A stretch of 64,000 nt of DNA, taken from Herminiimonas contaminans. GTDB lineage: Bacteria; Pseudomonadota; Gammaproteobacteria; Burkholderiales; Burkholderiaceae_D. Of the stretch, positions 9,157 through 18,509 are shown piece by piece. The stretch's first letter is position 1. Each line of letters starts with the position of its first letter. The position numbers and the translations under genes are program-made. Location: the NCBI RefSeq assembly GCF_015645465.1, contig NZ_JADOEL010000010.1:62001-126000 (forward strand), read 5' to 3'. The notes under the pieces are model-generated. The model was not told the DNA's origin, did not search any database, and was given only the letters and a program-made list of their open reading frames with translations.

Positions 9157-10289
9157 CAGAACCCCACTCCGCTAAAGACGATCGCAAACACGGCATCAGC
9201 CAGGATGACAACGGTAATCGCGGTCACGACCGAGATCGTCGTGCCTGCGCCCAGGCTTTCGGTATTGGGTTTGATGCGCAAGCCAAAGTGGCAGGCTACC
9301 AGTGCGATCAGGCTGCCGAAGACGACGCCTTTACCCAAACCTATCCAGTAATTGGCCAGTGGTACGGCATCCGGCAATTCACGTAAAAAATATTTGAAGG
9401 ACAGCCCCAGCTCCGCATTCGCCGCCACCATGCCGCCCAGCAAAGCCATTGCATCGGTCCAGACCACCAGCAGTGGCATCGAGATCGCCAGTGCGATGAC
9501 CTTGGGCATGATGAGGCGGTAGCCATGCGGCAAGCCCATGACCAGCATCGCATCCAGTTCTTCGGTGACGCGCATGACGCCTAGTTGCGCGGTAATCGAC
9601 GAGCCGGAGCGACCGGCCACCAGGATGGCTGCCAGCAAAGGGCCGAGTTCGCGGATCACGCTCATGCCGAGGATGTTGACGAGGAAAATATCACCGCCGA
9701 ATTGATGCAATTGTTGTGCCGACAAATAAGACAGCACGACCCCAATCAGGAAGCCGACCAGCGCAGTAATGCCCAGCGCCTGATAACCGGTATGAAAAGT
9801 ATTGGCCGATATTTCCTTCCACGGTCCGCGTTGCGGCAGGCGCAGGAAGCGTCCCAGGTCCATCACCAGTTGGCCTATCAGCGTGATGAAGCCGAGCACA
9901 TGGTCGACCATGCGCATTTTGAATTGCAGATAGGCAGAGAGGGTGTACCAGCGGTGTTGCGGGACTTTCTTTACCTGCAGGGTGCCGGTTTGTTCCAGCC
10001 GCTGGAAGAAGGTTTCATGCTGCGGTGCCAGTGTCAGCCGGGCCGGGCGTTTCTTGCCCCAGGCATTCCATAGTAGTTGTGCACCGATGTAATCGAGCGC
10101 TTCTATCTGTGACAGATTCCAGTGCGTTTCATCGACTTTGCGCACCCCGCGCAGCGTGGCGCTGATTTTCTCCATCACCCCTGGCTGCGCCGGATCGGCT
10201 AGCGCACGCACCTGCCATGAGCCTGCTGCAATCACAGTGGCCTGGTCGTTCTGCGTGTAGCTCAGGGTGGGCAACGCGTAGTTATGCAT
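9156..10289 (-). CDS. STAS-MlaE fusion permease of a Mce-type lipid transporter
   Basis: The protein (377 residues from ATG 10289) joins an N-terminal STAS-like domain (about 1-110) to an MlaE/YrbE permease (about 120-377; GFLIGVVLSYLSAQQLHQFGGD, RELGPLLAAILVAGRSGSSI, TEELDAM). In E. coli the STAS partner MlaB is a separate protein, so this gene supplies both. It heads the operon permease-ATPase-MlaD-lipoprotein-VanZ. A GTG at 10325 gives a longer alternative start; neither has a strong ribosome binding site. The divergent gene is birA. Confidence 0.88.
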   Translation of the reverse strand: MHNYALPTLSYTQNDQATVIAAGSWQVRALADPAQPGVMEKISATLRGVRKVDETHWNLSQIEALDYIGAQLLWNAWGKKRPARLTLAPQHETFFQRLEQTGTLQVKKVPQHRWYTLSAYLQFKMRMVDHVLGFITLIGQLVMDLGRFLRLPQRGPWKEISANTFHTGYQALGITALVGFLIGVVLSYLSAQQLHQFGGDIFLVNILGMSVIRELGPLLAAILVAGRSGSSITAQLGVMRVTEELDAMLVMGLPHGYRLIMPKVIALAISMPLLVVWTDAMALLGGMVAANAELGLSFKYFLRELPDAVPLANYWIGLGKGVVFGSLIALVACHFGLRIKPNTESLGAGTTISVVTAITVVILADAVFAIVFSGVGF

Positions 10290-10396
10290 GCAGGCAAGTG
10301 TAAGGGAGATTGCAATTTGCGTCACGCCAGCACTTCAGCCGCAGATTTGCACGGACATCAGTTTCGCCGGGGCAAGCATCCCGTTACAATGCGCAC

Positions 10397-11188
10397 ATGA
10401 CTGCACTCCCCACACCACAACGACTGGCCAGCCTGTGCGCACCCGCTGCGCAAGGCATCGCGCTGGAGATCGTGGCGGAGACAGGGTCCACCAATGCCGA
10501 CTTGCTGGCACGTGCCGTCCATCTGCAGCAACCAACCCTGTTATGGACACAGTTGCAAACAGCGGGCAAGGGACGCGCTGGTCGCGCCTGGCACACGCCG
10601 CCTGGTTCTGCGCTGACTTTTTCACTGGCCTGGAAATTCAATTTGCCGCTGCAAGGCTTGCTGGGTTTGCCGCTGGCAGTTGGTGTCGTGATCGCTGAAG
10701 CCTTGCGTAGCTATGGTGTTGAAGCGCGCCTGAAGTGGCCTAATGATGTCTTGAAGGATGAGGGCAAGCTGGCTGGCATCCTGATCGAAACAGTCGTCGA
10801 CAAGTCGGGACAGGTTGCCACGTGGGCGGTGATCGGTGTCGGGATTAATATTGCACAGGCGGCTGACCTGAGTGCGCAAACCGGCCGTGCGATAGGTGCA
10901 GCGACCGAGCTGGCGCGTGAGCCTGAGCGTGTCATGGCCACCTTGCTGGACGGCTTTGCGCAAGCTTTGCCGGTATTCGAGCAGCATGGATTTGCCGCGT
11001 TTGTCGAGGCATGGAATACGCTGGATGCATATGCCGGGCAGACGGTTAATATTCTTGATCAGGGTCAGGTGCTGCATAGCGGCCAGGCCGCCGGAGTGGA
11101 CGCAAGCGGACGCTTGCTGCTTGATACGGCACAAGGGCGCATCACGATAGCCGCAGGCGATGTATCGTTGCGGATCAGGGAGGAATGA
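10397..11188 (+). CDS. birA: Biotin-[acetyl-CoA-carboxylase] ligase
   Basis: BirA activates biotin to biotinyl-AMP and attaches it to the carboxyl carrier protein. The 263-residue product carries the ligase domain: TGSTNADL, the biotinyl-5'-AMP loop GKGRAGRAWHTPPGSAL, KWPNDV and GILIE, then the C-terminal SH3-like domain. It lacks the N-terminal winged helix of E. coli BirA, so it is a mono-functional ligase without obvious repressor activity. ATG 10397 is chosen because the frame upstream has no family similarity. The stop overlaps the coaX start. Confidence 0.94.
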   Translation: MTALPTPQRLASLCAPAAQGIALEIVAETGSTNADLLARAVHLQQPTLLWTQLQTAGKGRAGRAWHTPPGSALTFSLAWKFNLPLQGLLGLPLAVGVVIAEALRSYGVEARLKWPNDVLKDEGKLAGILIETVVDKSGQVATWAVIGVGINIAQAADLSAQTGRAIGAATELAREPERVMATLLDGFAQALPVFEQHGFAAFVEAWNTLDAYAGQTVNILDQGQVLHSGQAAGVDASGRLLLDTAQGRITIAAGDVSLRIREE

Positions 11189-11973
11189 CGATGCTCTTAT
11201 TGGTCGATGCAGGAAATACACGTATTAAATGGGCGCTGGTTGATCGTTCCGCGCCTGAGCAGACACCTGGCAAATGGCTGCAGCATGGCAGCGTCGCACG
11301 GGCAGAAGCTGGGGCACTGATTGAGGCCTGGCGTGGTTTCAGTATAGGCCGCGTCATGTTGTCGAATGTGGCCGGGCATGAATTGCGGGGCGAACTGGAG
11401 CGCGCGGTATTGCATACGCTGGGTACCAAACCAGTGGCACTGGAATGGTTTGCTTCGGCGGCGGAGCTGGGTGGGGTGAAGAACCGTTATCTGAATCCGA
11501 CGCAACTAGGTGCAGACCGCTTTGCTGCTGCAATAGGTGCGCATGCCTTGTTCCCTGACGGGCCGCTGGTGGTTGCCACTTGCGGTACTGCGACCACGGT
11601 TGATGCCTTGAGTGCAGACGGTGAATTCATAGGCGGCATGATTTTGCCGGGGCTGGGTTTGATGGCCTCGTCGCTGGCCAGAAATACTGCGCAGTTGCCG
11701 CAAGTCGCATTGCAAAGTACTTTGACGCAACCGTTTGCCGACAACACCGATGCCGCCATCGTCAGCGGTTGCCTGGCGGCGCAGGCGGGCGCGATAGAGC
11801 GTGCGGTGGCGGCGCAAATGCGGGCATATCCGAATCTGCCGATTCCTTGCATACTGGCAGGCGGTGCGGCAGACTTGATTGCACCGCAGCTCGCTATAGA
11901 TTACACACGCGTCGATAATCTGGTTTTAATCGGTTTGCATACAGTAGCGTTACAACATACTTCCCCATGCTAA
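11185..11973 (+). CDS. coaX: Type III pantothenate kinase
   Basis: CoaX phosphorylates pantothenate, the first step of CoA synthesis. The 262-residue protein shows the ASKHA nucleotide-binding motifs DAGNTRIKW (phosphate-1), GADRFAA with the catalytic aspartate, and CGTATTVD (phosphate-2), plus the adenosine-binding AGGAAD near the C-terminus. Its ATG overlaps the birA stop (ATGA) and its own stop overlaps the next start, so birA, coaX and the SPOR gene are translationally coupled. Confidence 0.95.
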   Translation: MTMLLLVDAGNTRIKWALVDRSAPEQTPGKWLQHGSVARAEAGALIEAWRGFSIGRVMLSNVAGHELRGELERAVLHTLGTKPVALEWFASAAELGGVKNRYLNPTQLGADRFAAAIGAHALFPDGPLVVATCGTATTVDALSADGEFIGGMILPGLGLMASSLARNTAQLPQVALQSTLTQPFADNTDAAIVSGCLAAQAGAIERAVAAQMRAYPNLPIPCILAGGAADLIAPQLAIDYTRVDNLVLIGLHTVALQHTSPC

Positions 11974-12692
11974 AAATCCTGTTCGGCTTATTGTTGGTGA
12001 TCAACGGCGGCTTGTACGCGTTTGAGCATGGCTATCTGAATAGCCTGATCCCGCCCAGCCACGATCCTTTGCGCCTGAAGCAGCAACTGAATCCAGACTT
12101 GCTGAAACTGGTGCCGCTGGATAAAGAAAAAGCCGAAGCCGGGAAGGCGGAAAAAGTAGCTGCGGTCGAACCGGAGAAGATTCCGCAAACGGTAGAGAAA
12201 CCAGCGGAAAAGCCGGTAGAGAAACCGGTTGAAGTACTGGCCTGCACCGAGATCGGTAATTTTGATGCCGCCGAAGCAAAGAATTTTGAAGCGAAGCTGA
12301 CTAGCCTGGCTTTGGGTGAGCGCTTGTCGCGTCGCCAGATACAGGAAAATGCGCGTTTTATCGTCTATATCCCGCCTCTCGCCAACAAGGAAACTGCGGA
12401 TAAAAAAGGCGGTGAGCTGAAGCGCCTGGGTGTCGATGATTTCTTTGTCATTACTGAACACACGGCTTTGCAGTGGGGTATTTCGCTGGGAATTTTTAAA
12501 TCGGAAGAAGCGGCGCGCAATCATCTGGCGGCGCTGAATCAAAAAGGTGTGCGTAGCGCCAAGGTCGGGCCGCATCACCTAAGCGCACCTAAAGTCGCGT
12601 TCCAGTTCCGTCGTATAGACGCAGCGACCAAGGCGAACCTGGACAAGATACGCACGACCTTCCCACGCCAGGAAGCACGTGCCTGTACCTGA
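11967..12692 (+). CDS. SPOR-domain membrane protein
   Basis: A 241-residue protein with one N-terminal membrane segment (about 1-17) and a Pro/Lys/Glu-rich linker (about 50-92, EKPAEKPVEKPVE repeats). The C-terminal region (about 120-200) resembles a SPOR domain (ARFIVYIPPLANKETADKKGGELKRLG then WGISLGIFKSEEAARNHLAALNQKGV). SPOR domains bind denuded septal glycans, so a cell-wall or division role is plausible. It is the third gene of the birA-coaX operon, overlapping coaX. Confidence 0.83.
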   Translation: MLKILFGLLLVINGGLYAFEHGYLNSLIPPSHDPLRLKQQLNPDLLKLVPLDKEKAEAGKAEKVAAVEPEKIPQTVEKPAEKPVEKPVEVLACTEIGNFDAAEAKNFEAKLTSLALGERLSRRQIQENARFIVYIPPLANKETADKKGGELKRLGVDDFFVITEHTALQWGISLGIFKSEEAARNHLAALNQKGVRSAKVGPHHLSAPKVAFQFRRIDAATKANLDKIRTTFPRQEARACT

Positions 12693-12700
12693 GCGCCGGG

Positions 12701-12916
12701 TTAAGTCTTAGGCGCTGAGCTGGCGGCGGCCAGTCGGCGCGCCCGCAGCGCAGACAGGCAATTCTGGCACATGCAGGTTTTGGCCTTGCCACTCGCGTCA
12801 CGCATTATCTCGCCTTTGGGTGCTGTCGGCAGGGCGGTGCACCAGCAGGCTTGAGCGCTTGTCGTGTCCACCATGCCACAGGAGAAAGTGGTGCCGCATT
12901 GTGAACAACTACTCAT
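12701..12916 (-). CDS. Small cysteine-rich CWC-type protein
   Basis: A 71-residue protein starting at the ATG at 12916. It has six cysteines in the order C4-x2-C7, C13, C24-W-C26-ish cluster, then CMCQNC, matching the cysteine-rich CWC family (CxxCGxxFxCG, CWC, CxCxxCL). It is probably a small metal-binding protein of unknown role. It converges with the SPOR gene and is divergent from argB. A longer frame to 12994 exists but lacks family similarity. Confidence 0.75.
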   Translation of the reverse strand: MSSCSQCGTTFSCGMVDTTSAQACWCTALPTAPKGEIMRDASGKAKTCMCQNCLSALRARRLAAASSAPKT

Positions 12917-13146
12917 TTTTCTTCCGTTTTCATTTTCTGATATTGCTTGTCGACAAATCGCACGGCAGCCGTGACGGCTGTTACAGGCGGGCAAACGGGC
13001 TGCATCTGCGGTGGTTTTGTCGTTTGGGCAAGACAGGGACTGAATATTCGTGGCATTTCCGGCAAAGAGCCAAGAAATGAATTGGCATTCGCTGTAAAAT
13101 CGCGGTCATCCTTTTTTCAGAACCACTACTACCCAACTTGACCGAT

Positions 13147-14040
13147 ATGAACGCTGATCTTACTGTAGTTTCGCCACAAATACAGGCGCAAATTCTGGCC
13201 GAGGCGCTGCCGTATATCCGCAAATTTCACGGCAAGACCATTGTCGTTAAATACGGCGGCAATGCCATGACCGAAGAGCGCCTGAAGCATGGCTTTGCGC
13301 GCGACGTGATTTTATTGAAACTGGTCGGCATGAACCCGGTCGTGGTGCACGGCGGCGGTCCGCAAATCGATAACGCGCTGAAGAAGATCGGCAAGCAAGG
13401 CACCTTCGTGCAAGGCATGCGCATTACCGATGAAGAAACCATGGAAGTCGTGGAATGGGTGCTGGGCGGTGAAGTGCAGCAAGACATCGTGATGCTGATC
13501 AACCACTACGGTGGCCAGGCAGTCGGCCTGACCGGCAAAGATGGCGGTTTGATCCGTGCCAAGAAAATGCAAATGCCGGACAAGGAACATCCGGGCGAAT
13601 TCCTCGACATCGGTTTTGTCGGCGACATCGAAGCGATCAATCCTGCGGTTGTCAAAGCGTTGCAGGACGATGCTTTCATTCCTATCATTTCGCCTATCGG
13701 TTTCGGTGATGATGGTCAGGCATACAACATCAATGCTGACGTGGTTGCGGGCAAGATCGCTGAAATCCTGAAAGCTGAAAAGCTGATCATGATGACAAAC
13801 ATCGCTGGCGTACAAGACAAGCAGGGCAATTTGCTGACCGATTTGTCGGCACGCGAGATTGATGAGATGTTTGAAGACGGCACCATCTCCGGTGGCATGC
13901 TGCCTAAAATTTCATCGGCACTGGATGCGGCCAAGTCCGGCGTCAATACCGTGCACATCATTGATGGTCGTATCGAACATTCGCTGCTGCTGGAAGTGTT
14001 GACCGAACAAGCGTTCGGCACCATGATCCGCTCGCACTGA
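13147..14040 (+). CDS. argB: N-acetylglutamate kinase
   Basis: ArgB phosphorylates N-acetylglutamate in arginine synthesis. The 297-residue protein has the amino acid kinase motifs [16 protein letters not shown], the EMVLGGEVQ-like segment [13 protein letters not shown], and [14 protein letters not shown] start at ATG 13147; a TTG at 13138 in frame is possible but lacks better spacing. A TAAAAT box lies near 13094. The gene stands alone and ends in a strong terminator. Whether it is arginine-inhibited cannot be decided by eye, although the N-terminal helix typical of the inhibited form is present. Confidence 0.96.
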   Translation: MNADLTVVSPQIQAQILAEALPYIRKFHGKTIVVKYGGNAMTEERLKHGFARDVILLKLVGMNPVVVHGGGPQIDNALKKIGKQGTFVQGMRITDEETMEVVEWVLGGEVQQDIVMLINHYGGQAVGLTGKDGGLIRAKKMQMPDKEHPGEFLDIGFVGDIEAINPAVVKALQDDAFIPIISPIGFGDDGQAYNINADVVAGKIAEILKAEKLIMMTNIAGVQDKQGNLLTDLSAREIDEMFEDGTISGGMLPKISSALDAAKSGVNTVHIIDGRIEHSLLLEVLTEQAFGTMIRSH

Positions 14041-14060
14041 ACAGATTCAATTCAATAAGA

Positions 14061-14094
14061 AAGCGTAAGGACTTCAGGTCCTTACGCTTTTTTT
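14061..14094 (+). terminator. Rho-independent terminator of argB
   Basis: A perfect 12-bp stem (AAGCGTAAGGAC at 14061-14072, GTCCTTACGCTT at 14078-14089) with a 5-nt loop is followed by a T run. It begins 20 nt after the argB stop and separates it from the convergent GGDEF/EAL gene. Confidence 0.95.
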
Positions 14095-14107
14095 ATTCTC
14101 TCAACGC

Positions 14108-15784
14108 TTAAGCAGGTAGCGACAAAATCTCGGCCTGGTACTGCGCATGCCACTTTTCAAATTCCGCTGCCGGTAGCGGGCGCGAAATCATAAAACCTTG
14201 CGCGATATCGCAGCCGAGGTCAGACAGTAATTTGTAGGCATTTTCTTCTTCCACGCCTTCGGCTATGGTTTGCATGCCCATCTTGTGCGCCAGCGTAACC
14301 GCAGCTTCAACAATGTGTACAGCACCTTTGTCATCCGGCAGCCGACGTACGAAAGACTGGTCTATCTTGATCAGTGAAATCGGCAGTTGATGCAAATATT
14401 GCAGCGACGAGTAACCCGTGCCGAAATCGTCTATCGAAATCGTGATCTTGGCATCGGCAAGACGGCTCAGTTCTACTATCGTGCGTGCGATGTCGTGCAT
14501 CAGCGCACCTTCCGTGACTTCCAGCTCCAGTGACTGACCGCTGACTTCATAGCGCTGCAACAAGGACAGCACCAGATCGGAGAAGCCGGGCTGCAATAAA
14601 TTGCGTGGTGAGATGTTGACCGCGATCGGCAGGTGTATGCCTTGCTGACGCCACGCCACGATTTGTTTCATCGCCTGCTCCAGCGCGAACTCGGTGATCA
14701 GGTTGATCAGCGTACTTTGTTCTGCGCGTGGAATGAAAATGCCGGGAGGGATGTTGCCGCGTTCCGGATGGTTCCAGCGCATCAGCGCTTCGACACTGTG
14801 TATTTCGCCGGTGCGTATGCAAATCTTGGGCTGGTAATGCAGCGAGAGCTGGCCTTCCTTGATGGCGCTCATCAGACTGCCGAGTATAGAAAGGTTTTCT
14901 TTTGCGAAGTTGCTGGTTTCCGGACTGTAGGCGACACAATCCAGTGCTTCTTCATCGGCGGAGATCAATGCTGATTCCGCTCTTTGCAGGTAAAAATCGG
15001 GTGACTGCGTGATCTTGCTGAAGGTGGCGTAGCCGAGACGGGAGTCGGCGTGGATGGGGATGTCGTTGAACTGGTAGGGTTGTCGTGCGCCCCTGACTAA
15101 ATCTGCGAGCAGGAGCTTGATGGTTTGGGCATCCCGATCCCGGATCAGGATGCCTAACTGCTCTGGGTCGATACGGTAGACCTGTACTTTGTCCTGCAAG
15201 ATGTAGGTGTAGCGGGCCGCCGATTGTTGTGCGACTTCCTTGATGACGTCAAAGCCAAATGCAGACTTTAGCTCCATCGCATTTTGCAGTGAGACTACGA
15301 CCAGCATATGCAGGTTGGCATTGCTTTTGACTTTGGGCAGTTGTGCCAGTGCGCCCAGCAAGGCACTGCGGTTGGGCAGCTGCGTAGCCGGGTCGTGCCG
15401 CGCTATCCATTTCAAATGTTTCAGGTAAGACCTGACGCTGTCACTGGCGACGCCGCAGGCAAATCCGACCAGCATGAAAAATCCGGTGCGGTAGAGCCAG
15501 TTGAGCATGGCTTGCTGTTCGCCGGTGATGACATCGATGGGCATGAAGGGGCCGAGTGCGATGCCACCGATCAGGCCCACTACCAGGCCGCCGCGCATGC
15601 CAAAAACAAAACCTGCCAGCATGATGGGCAGGTACATCGAATGGGAGTAAACGAATTTGATGCCGCCGGTTGCATATACCAGCGCATAGACACCACAGAC
15701 GGCGATGATGAGGATGGGAACCATGATGATCCGTATTGCACGGATATGCACGCCTAGCCATTCAAACAATCGCGTAGTGTTCAT
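14108..15784 (-). CDS. Membrane-bound EAL phosphodiesterase with degenerate GGDEF domain
   Basis: The 558-residue protein has about four membrane segments (18-120), a GGDEF-like domain (about 128-285) and an EAL domain (about 303-550). In the GGDEF domain the signature position reads RIDPEQ (about 204-209), so diguanylate cyclase activity should be lost. The EAL domain keeps the catalytic set: EALMRW (E332), N390, E425, DDFGTGYSS (452-453), K473 and EGVE (E509). It should therefore hydrolyse cyclic di-GMP, with the N-terminal region sensing at the membrane. It is monocistronic. Confidence 0.9.
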   Translation of the reverse strand: MNTTRLFEWLGVHIRAIRIIMVPILIIAVCGVYALVYATGGIKFVYSHSMYLPIMLAGFVFGMRGGLVVGLIGGIALGPFMPIDVITGEQQAMLNWLYRTGFFMLVGFACGVASDSVRSYLKHLKWIARHDPATQLPNRSALLGALAQLPKVKSNANLHMLVVVSLQNAMELKSAFGFDVIKEVAQQSAARYTYILQDKVQVYRIDPEQLGILIRDRDAQTIKLLLADLVRGARQPYQFNDIPIHADSRLGYATFSKITQSPDFYLQRAESALISADEEALDCVAYSPETSNFAKENLSILGSLMSAIKEGQLSLHYQPKICIRTGEIHSVEALMRWNHPERGNIPPGIFIPRAEQSTLINLITEFALEQAMKQIVAWRQQGIHLPIAVNISPRNLLQPGFSDLVLSLLQRYEVSGQSLELEVTEGALMHDIARTIVELSRLADAKITISIDDFGTGYSSLQYLHQLPISLIKIDQSFVRRLPDDKGAVHIVEAAVTLAHKMGMQTIAEGVEEENAYKLLSDLGCDIAQGFMISRPLPAAEFEKWHAQYQAEILSLPA

Positions 15785-15940
15785 CAGACATTCCTTTGTG
15801 AGGCAACATCAGCTTGGTACTTCAGTTTGCTAGATGGCGCTCACAAAACGATATGGCGATATGGCTGCCCGGGTATAGCGAGGAGCCAATTTATGCGTCT
15901 TTTTTCATGGGCGATTTCTTAAATGCATCTTGCCATGGCG

Positions 15941-15984
15941 AAAAAAAATGCGCAAAAATATTTCCTTTTTGAAATATTTTTGCG
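15941..15984 (-). terminator. Rho-independent terminator of the TraB-like gene
   Basis: A perfect 14-bp AT-rich inverted repeat (CGCAAAAATATTTC at 15951-15964, GAAATATTTTTGCG at 15971-15984, 6-nt loop) is followed on the minus strand by CA and eight T. It lies 37 nt after the TraB/GumN stop. The rest of 15785-15940 shows no gene and should hold the promoter of the EAL gene. Confidence 0.8.
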
Positions 15985-16020
15985 AAAAATAGGGCCGTGC
16001 AGCGTCCGGAACAGATGGTT

Positions 16021-16959
16021 TTAATACAGTTTTTGTACCGTGTAGCCACGTTGTTGCAGCAAGCCGGGCACGCCTTTGGCTCCCAGCAAATGCAATGCAC
16101 CCACCGCGACGAAGCTGGTTTTGTCAGTCCTGAGCAAGGCTTCTACCTGCTGCGCCATGGCCGGATTACGCTGATCCAGCAAGACCTTCTGCAGGAAGCG
16201 ATCCGAGGCGTTTTCACCTTTTTGCATCTCCAGCAGGGCAGCATCCAGCGCCTTCGCATCGGCGCTTTGCCAGGCTGTGATCAGATCCAGTGCTTTTTGC
16301 ATGGCAGCACCGTTGGCCAACTCGGTCAGGTTCTCTACCAGGTACTCCTCTTGTTCGGCATCGTTCATGCTGTCGAACAGTGACAACTGGTAATCCGCTG
16401 TCTCCAGTTCCTGCACGGTTTTCTTTTGTTTCTCGGCCAGCGACAGGAAGTGCAGCTCTATACCTTGTTCACTGGGAAAGCCCTGGCGTGCCATTTCCTG
16501 CACCAGCAAGAGATTAGCCACCATCCACGGCTTCATGCGCGCGATGCTTTCAAATGGTGTGCCATAGCGGCGCAAGGCCTGGCGCAATTGGGCGCTGGCA
16601 TCTGCCGACAAATGCTGGTTAATGGTTTGTCCGGCCGGATAGAGGCCGTGGCGCATAACGGCCTGGCGCATCGCTTCTGTATTACGGACGTCAACTTCGA
16701 TGACCAGTTTCCTGGCGGCGGAGAAGGCGCGTGTCACTTCTGGTTCGAGTGGGTAAAATGCAGTCTTGCCGACATGCACAGTGCCGAACAGATAGCTGGT
16801 ATTGCCGCGATAAGTGACGCGATACAGCGTGCCGCGCTGCGGGATGGTTTGCTTTTGTGCGGCCGCAGTGGCTTTACTTGCGGCAGGGTTGTCAGCTTGT
16901 ACGCTGGGATTGAAGAAGCCTAATAACAAGGTGAAAACAAAAACGATGGTACGACGCAT
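16021..16959 (-). CDS. TraB/GumN family protein
   Basis: A 312-residue protein with a signal peptide (about 1-22, ending VQA). The family hallmarks are the N-terminal YLFGTVHVGK (about 50-60), central GIELHFLSLAEKQKK and the C-terminal FVAVGALHLLGAKGVPGLLQQRGY. The GxxH and GALHL motifs are those proposed as metal-binding in Tiki/TraB-type proteases. Bacterial members have no firm function. Its start is divergent from the nucleotidase gene with only 54 nt between. Confidence 0.86.
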   Translation of the reverse strand: MRRTIVFVFTLLLGFFNPSVQADNPAASKATAAAQKQTIPQRGTLYRVTYRGNTSYLFGTVHVGKTAFYPLEPEVTRAFSAARKLVIEVDVRNTEAMRQAVMRHGLYPAGQTINQHLSADASAQLRQALRRYGTPFESIARMKPWMVANLLLVQEMARQGFPSEQGIELHFLSLAEKQKKTVQELETADYQLSLFDSMNDAEQEEYLVENLTELANGAAMQKALDLITAWQSADAKALDAALLEMQKGENASDRFLQKVLLDQRNPAMAQQVEALLRTDKTSFVAVGALHLLGAKGVPGLLQQRGYTVQKLY

Positions 16960-17013
16960 GCAACTCCCTTGATTGTTTTAAATACCCGATATACAGATAA
17001 ACGAATATAGACG

Positions 17014-17739
17014 ATGCCCAAGCTGACCTGGCTGTTCGACCTGGATAACACGCTGCATAACGCATCGCATGCGATCTTCCCCGCGATACATCTGAATATG
17101 AATGCCTACATCGCCCAGGTGCTGCATGAGGGCGGACACGCTTCGGATGAGGCGGCGGTGAATGCTGCGCGCCTGACGTATTGGCAGCGCTACGGTGCGA
17201 CTTTGCTCGGTATGGTAAATCATCATCAGGTCCGGCCTGAAGATTTCTTGCGTGAAGCACATCGTTTTGATGATTTGCCGACCATGATACGTGCCGAACG
17301 GGGGCTGGCGCGCTTGCTGCGTCGGCTGCCGGGCCGCAAGATATTGCTGACGAATGCACCACGTCGTTATTCACGCGAGGTATTACGCCATCTGGGACTG
17401 CACAAGCATTTTGCCCGGCATATTCCTATCGAAGCGATGCGTGTACATGGTCGCTTGCGACCCAAACCGTCGAAACAAATGTTACGTAAACTGATGGCGC
17501 GCGAAAAGATCAGTGCGCGCCACTGTGTGCTGGTAGAGGACACCATCGCTCACCTGAAAGGGGCCAAGGAACTGGGCATGGCGACCGCATGGGTTACCCA
17601 ATATTTGGCCAGCGATTCGAACAAGCAGGCATCAACTGGCGAGCGCGCAACAATCACCTACACAAAACGCCCAATTTATGTCGATGTCAAAGTAAAATCC
17701 GTAGGGCAACTATTCAGGCAGTTGCACCGATTGCGCTAG
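17014..17739 (+). CDS. Pyrimidine 5'-nucleotidase (HAD superfamily)
   Basis: The 241-residue HAD hydrolase belongs to the SDT1/YjjG-like pyrimidine 5'-nucleotidase group. Motif I is FDLDNTLHNAS (8-18), motif II LLTNAPRRYS, motif III lysine in RPKPSKQM, and motif IV VLVEDTIAHLKGAKELGM. It should dephosphorylate pyrimidine nucleoside monophosphates in the cytoplasm. The C-terminus (about 205-241) is a variable tail. It lies 54 nt before slmA, probably in one transcript; this pair is common in Burkholderiales. Confidence 0.87.
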   Translation: MPKLTWLFDLDNTLHNASHAIFPAIHLNMNAYIAQVLHEGGHASDEAAVNAARLTYWQRYGATLLGMVNHHQVRPEDFLREAHRFDDLPTMIRAERGLARLLRRLPGRKILLTNAPRRYSREVLRHLGLHKHFARHIPIEAMRVHGRLRPKPSKQMLRKLMAREKISARHCVLVEDTIAHLKGAKELGMATAWVTQYLASDSNKQASTGERATITYTKRPIYVDVKVKSVGQLFRQLHRLR

Positions 17740-17793
17740 CGGGGGCTACCCGCGGTATGAGTTTTAGATTGCTAACTTACTTATAAGAATATT

Positions 17794-18369
17794 ATGGCAA
17801 CTACAAAACCAGGTGAACGCAAGCTGCAAATACTCCAGACATTGGCCACCATGCTGGAGCAGCCCAAAGGGGAAAAAATTACCACGGCAGCACTGGCGGC
17901 ACGTCTCGACGTGTCCGAGGCAGCGCTGTACCGGCATTTCGCCAGCAAGGCGCAAATGTTTGAAGGCCTGATCGAATTCATCGAATCGACCGTCTTCGGC
18001 CTCATCAATAAAATCACCGAGCAACAGGAGAATGGCTTGTCGCAAGTGCAGGCCATTGTCCTCATGCTGCTCAACTTCGCCGAACGCAATCCCGGCATGA
18101 CGCGTGTGATGATAGGTGATGCACTGGTGAACGAAGACGAACGTCTGCAAACGCGGATGAATCAATTCATAGACCGTATTGAACTGGCATTGAAACAATC
18201 ACTGCGTATTGCGGCGACGCAAGGGCAGGCGAATGAAGCCGAGGTTGCGGTACGTGCCAACCTGATTGCGAATACGGTGCTCGGTCATTGGCAGCGCTAT
18301 GCCAAAACCGGCTTCAAGCAAAACCCGTCCGAGCATGCATCGGCACAGATAGCGATGTTGCTGGCCTGA
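17794..18369 (+). CDS. slmA: Nucleoid occlusion factor SlmA-like TetR-family protein
   Basis: A 191-residue TetR-fold protein. The helix-turn-helix (about 30-55) reads KITTAALAARLDVSEAALYRHFASKAQMFEGLIEFIE, very close to SlmA. In gammaproteobacteria SlmA binds DNA sites over the chromosome and blocks FtsZ assembly there. The conserved RNPGMTRVMIGDAL stretch supports the assignment over a generic TetR repressor. No SlmA-binding sites were mapped here. Function in betaproteobacteria is by analogy. Confidence 0.85.
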   Translation: MATTKPGERKLQILQTLATMLEQPKGEKITTAALAARLDVSEAALYRHFASKAQMFEGLIEFIESTVFGLINKITEQQENGLSQVQAIVLMLLNFAERNPGMTRVMIGDALVNEDERLQTRMNQFIDRIELALKQSLRIAATQGQANEAEVAVRANLIANTVLGHWQRYAKTGFKQNPSEHASAQIAMLLA

Positions 18370-18509
18370 TCGCGGGCCACTCTGTTGATTTGATCGTTCC
18401 CGACTAGGCAGGTTACGTGCCGTCAGAGCAGTCTGAAAAACTCCGGAGCCGCTTGGTCGTACAATAGCGACTTCCCGCGTACTCACGGCCTGACTCACGC
18501 CCCTGTTTT

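Noticed and set aside
14108-15784. The GGDEF/EAL gene as a decayed pseudogene
   Set aside because: The frame is intact over 558 codons and the EAL catalytic residues are all kept, so loss of the GGDEF signature looks like functional specialisation.
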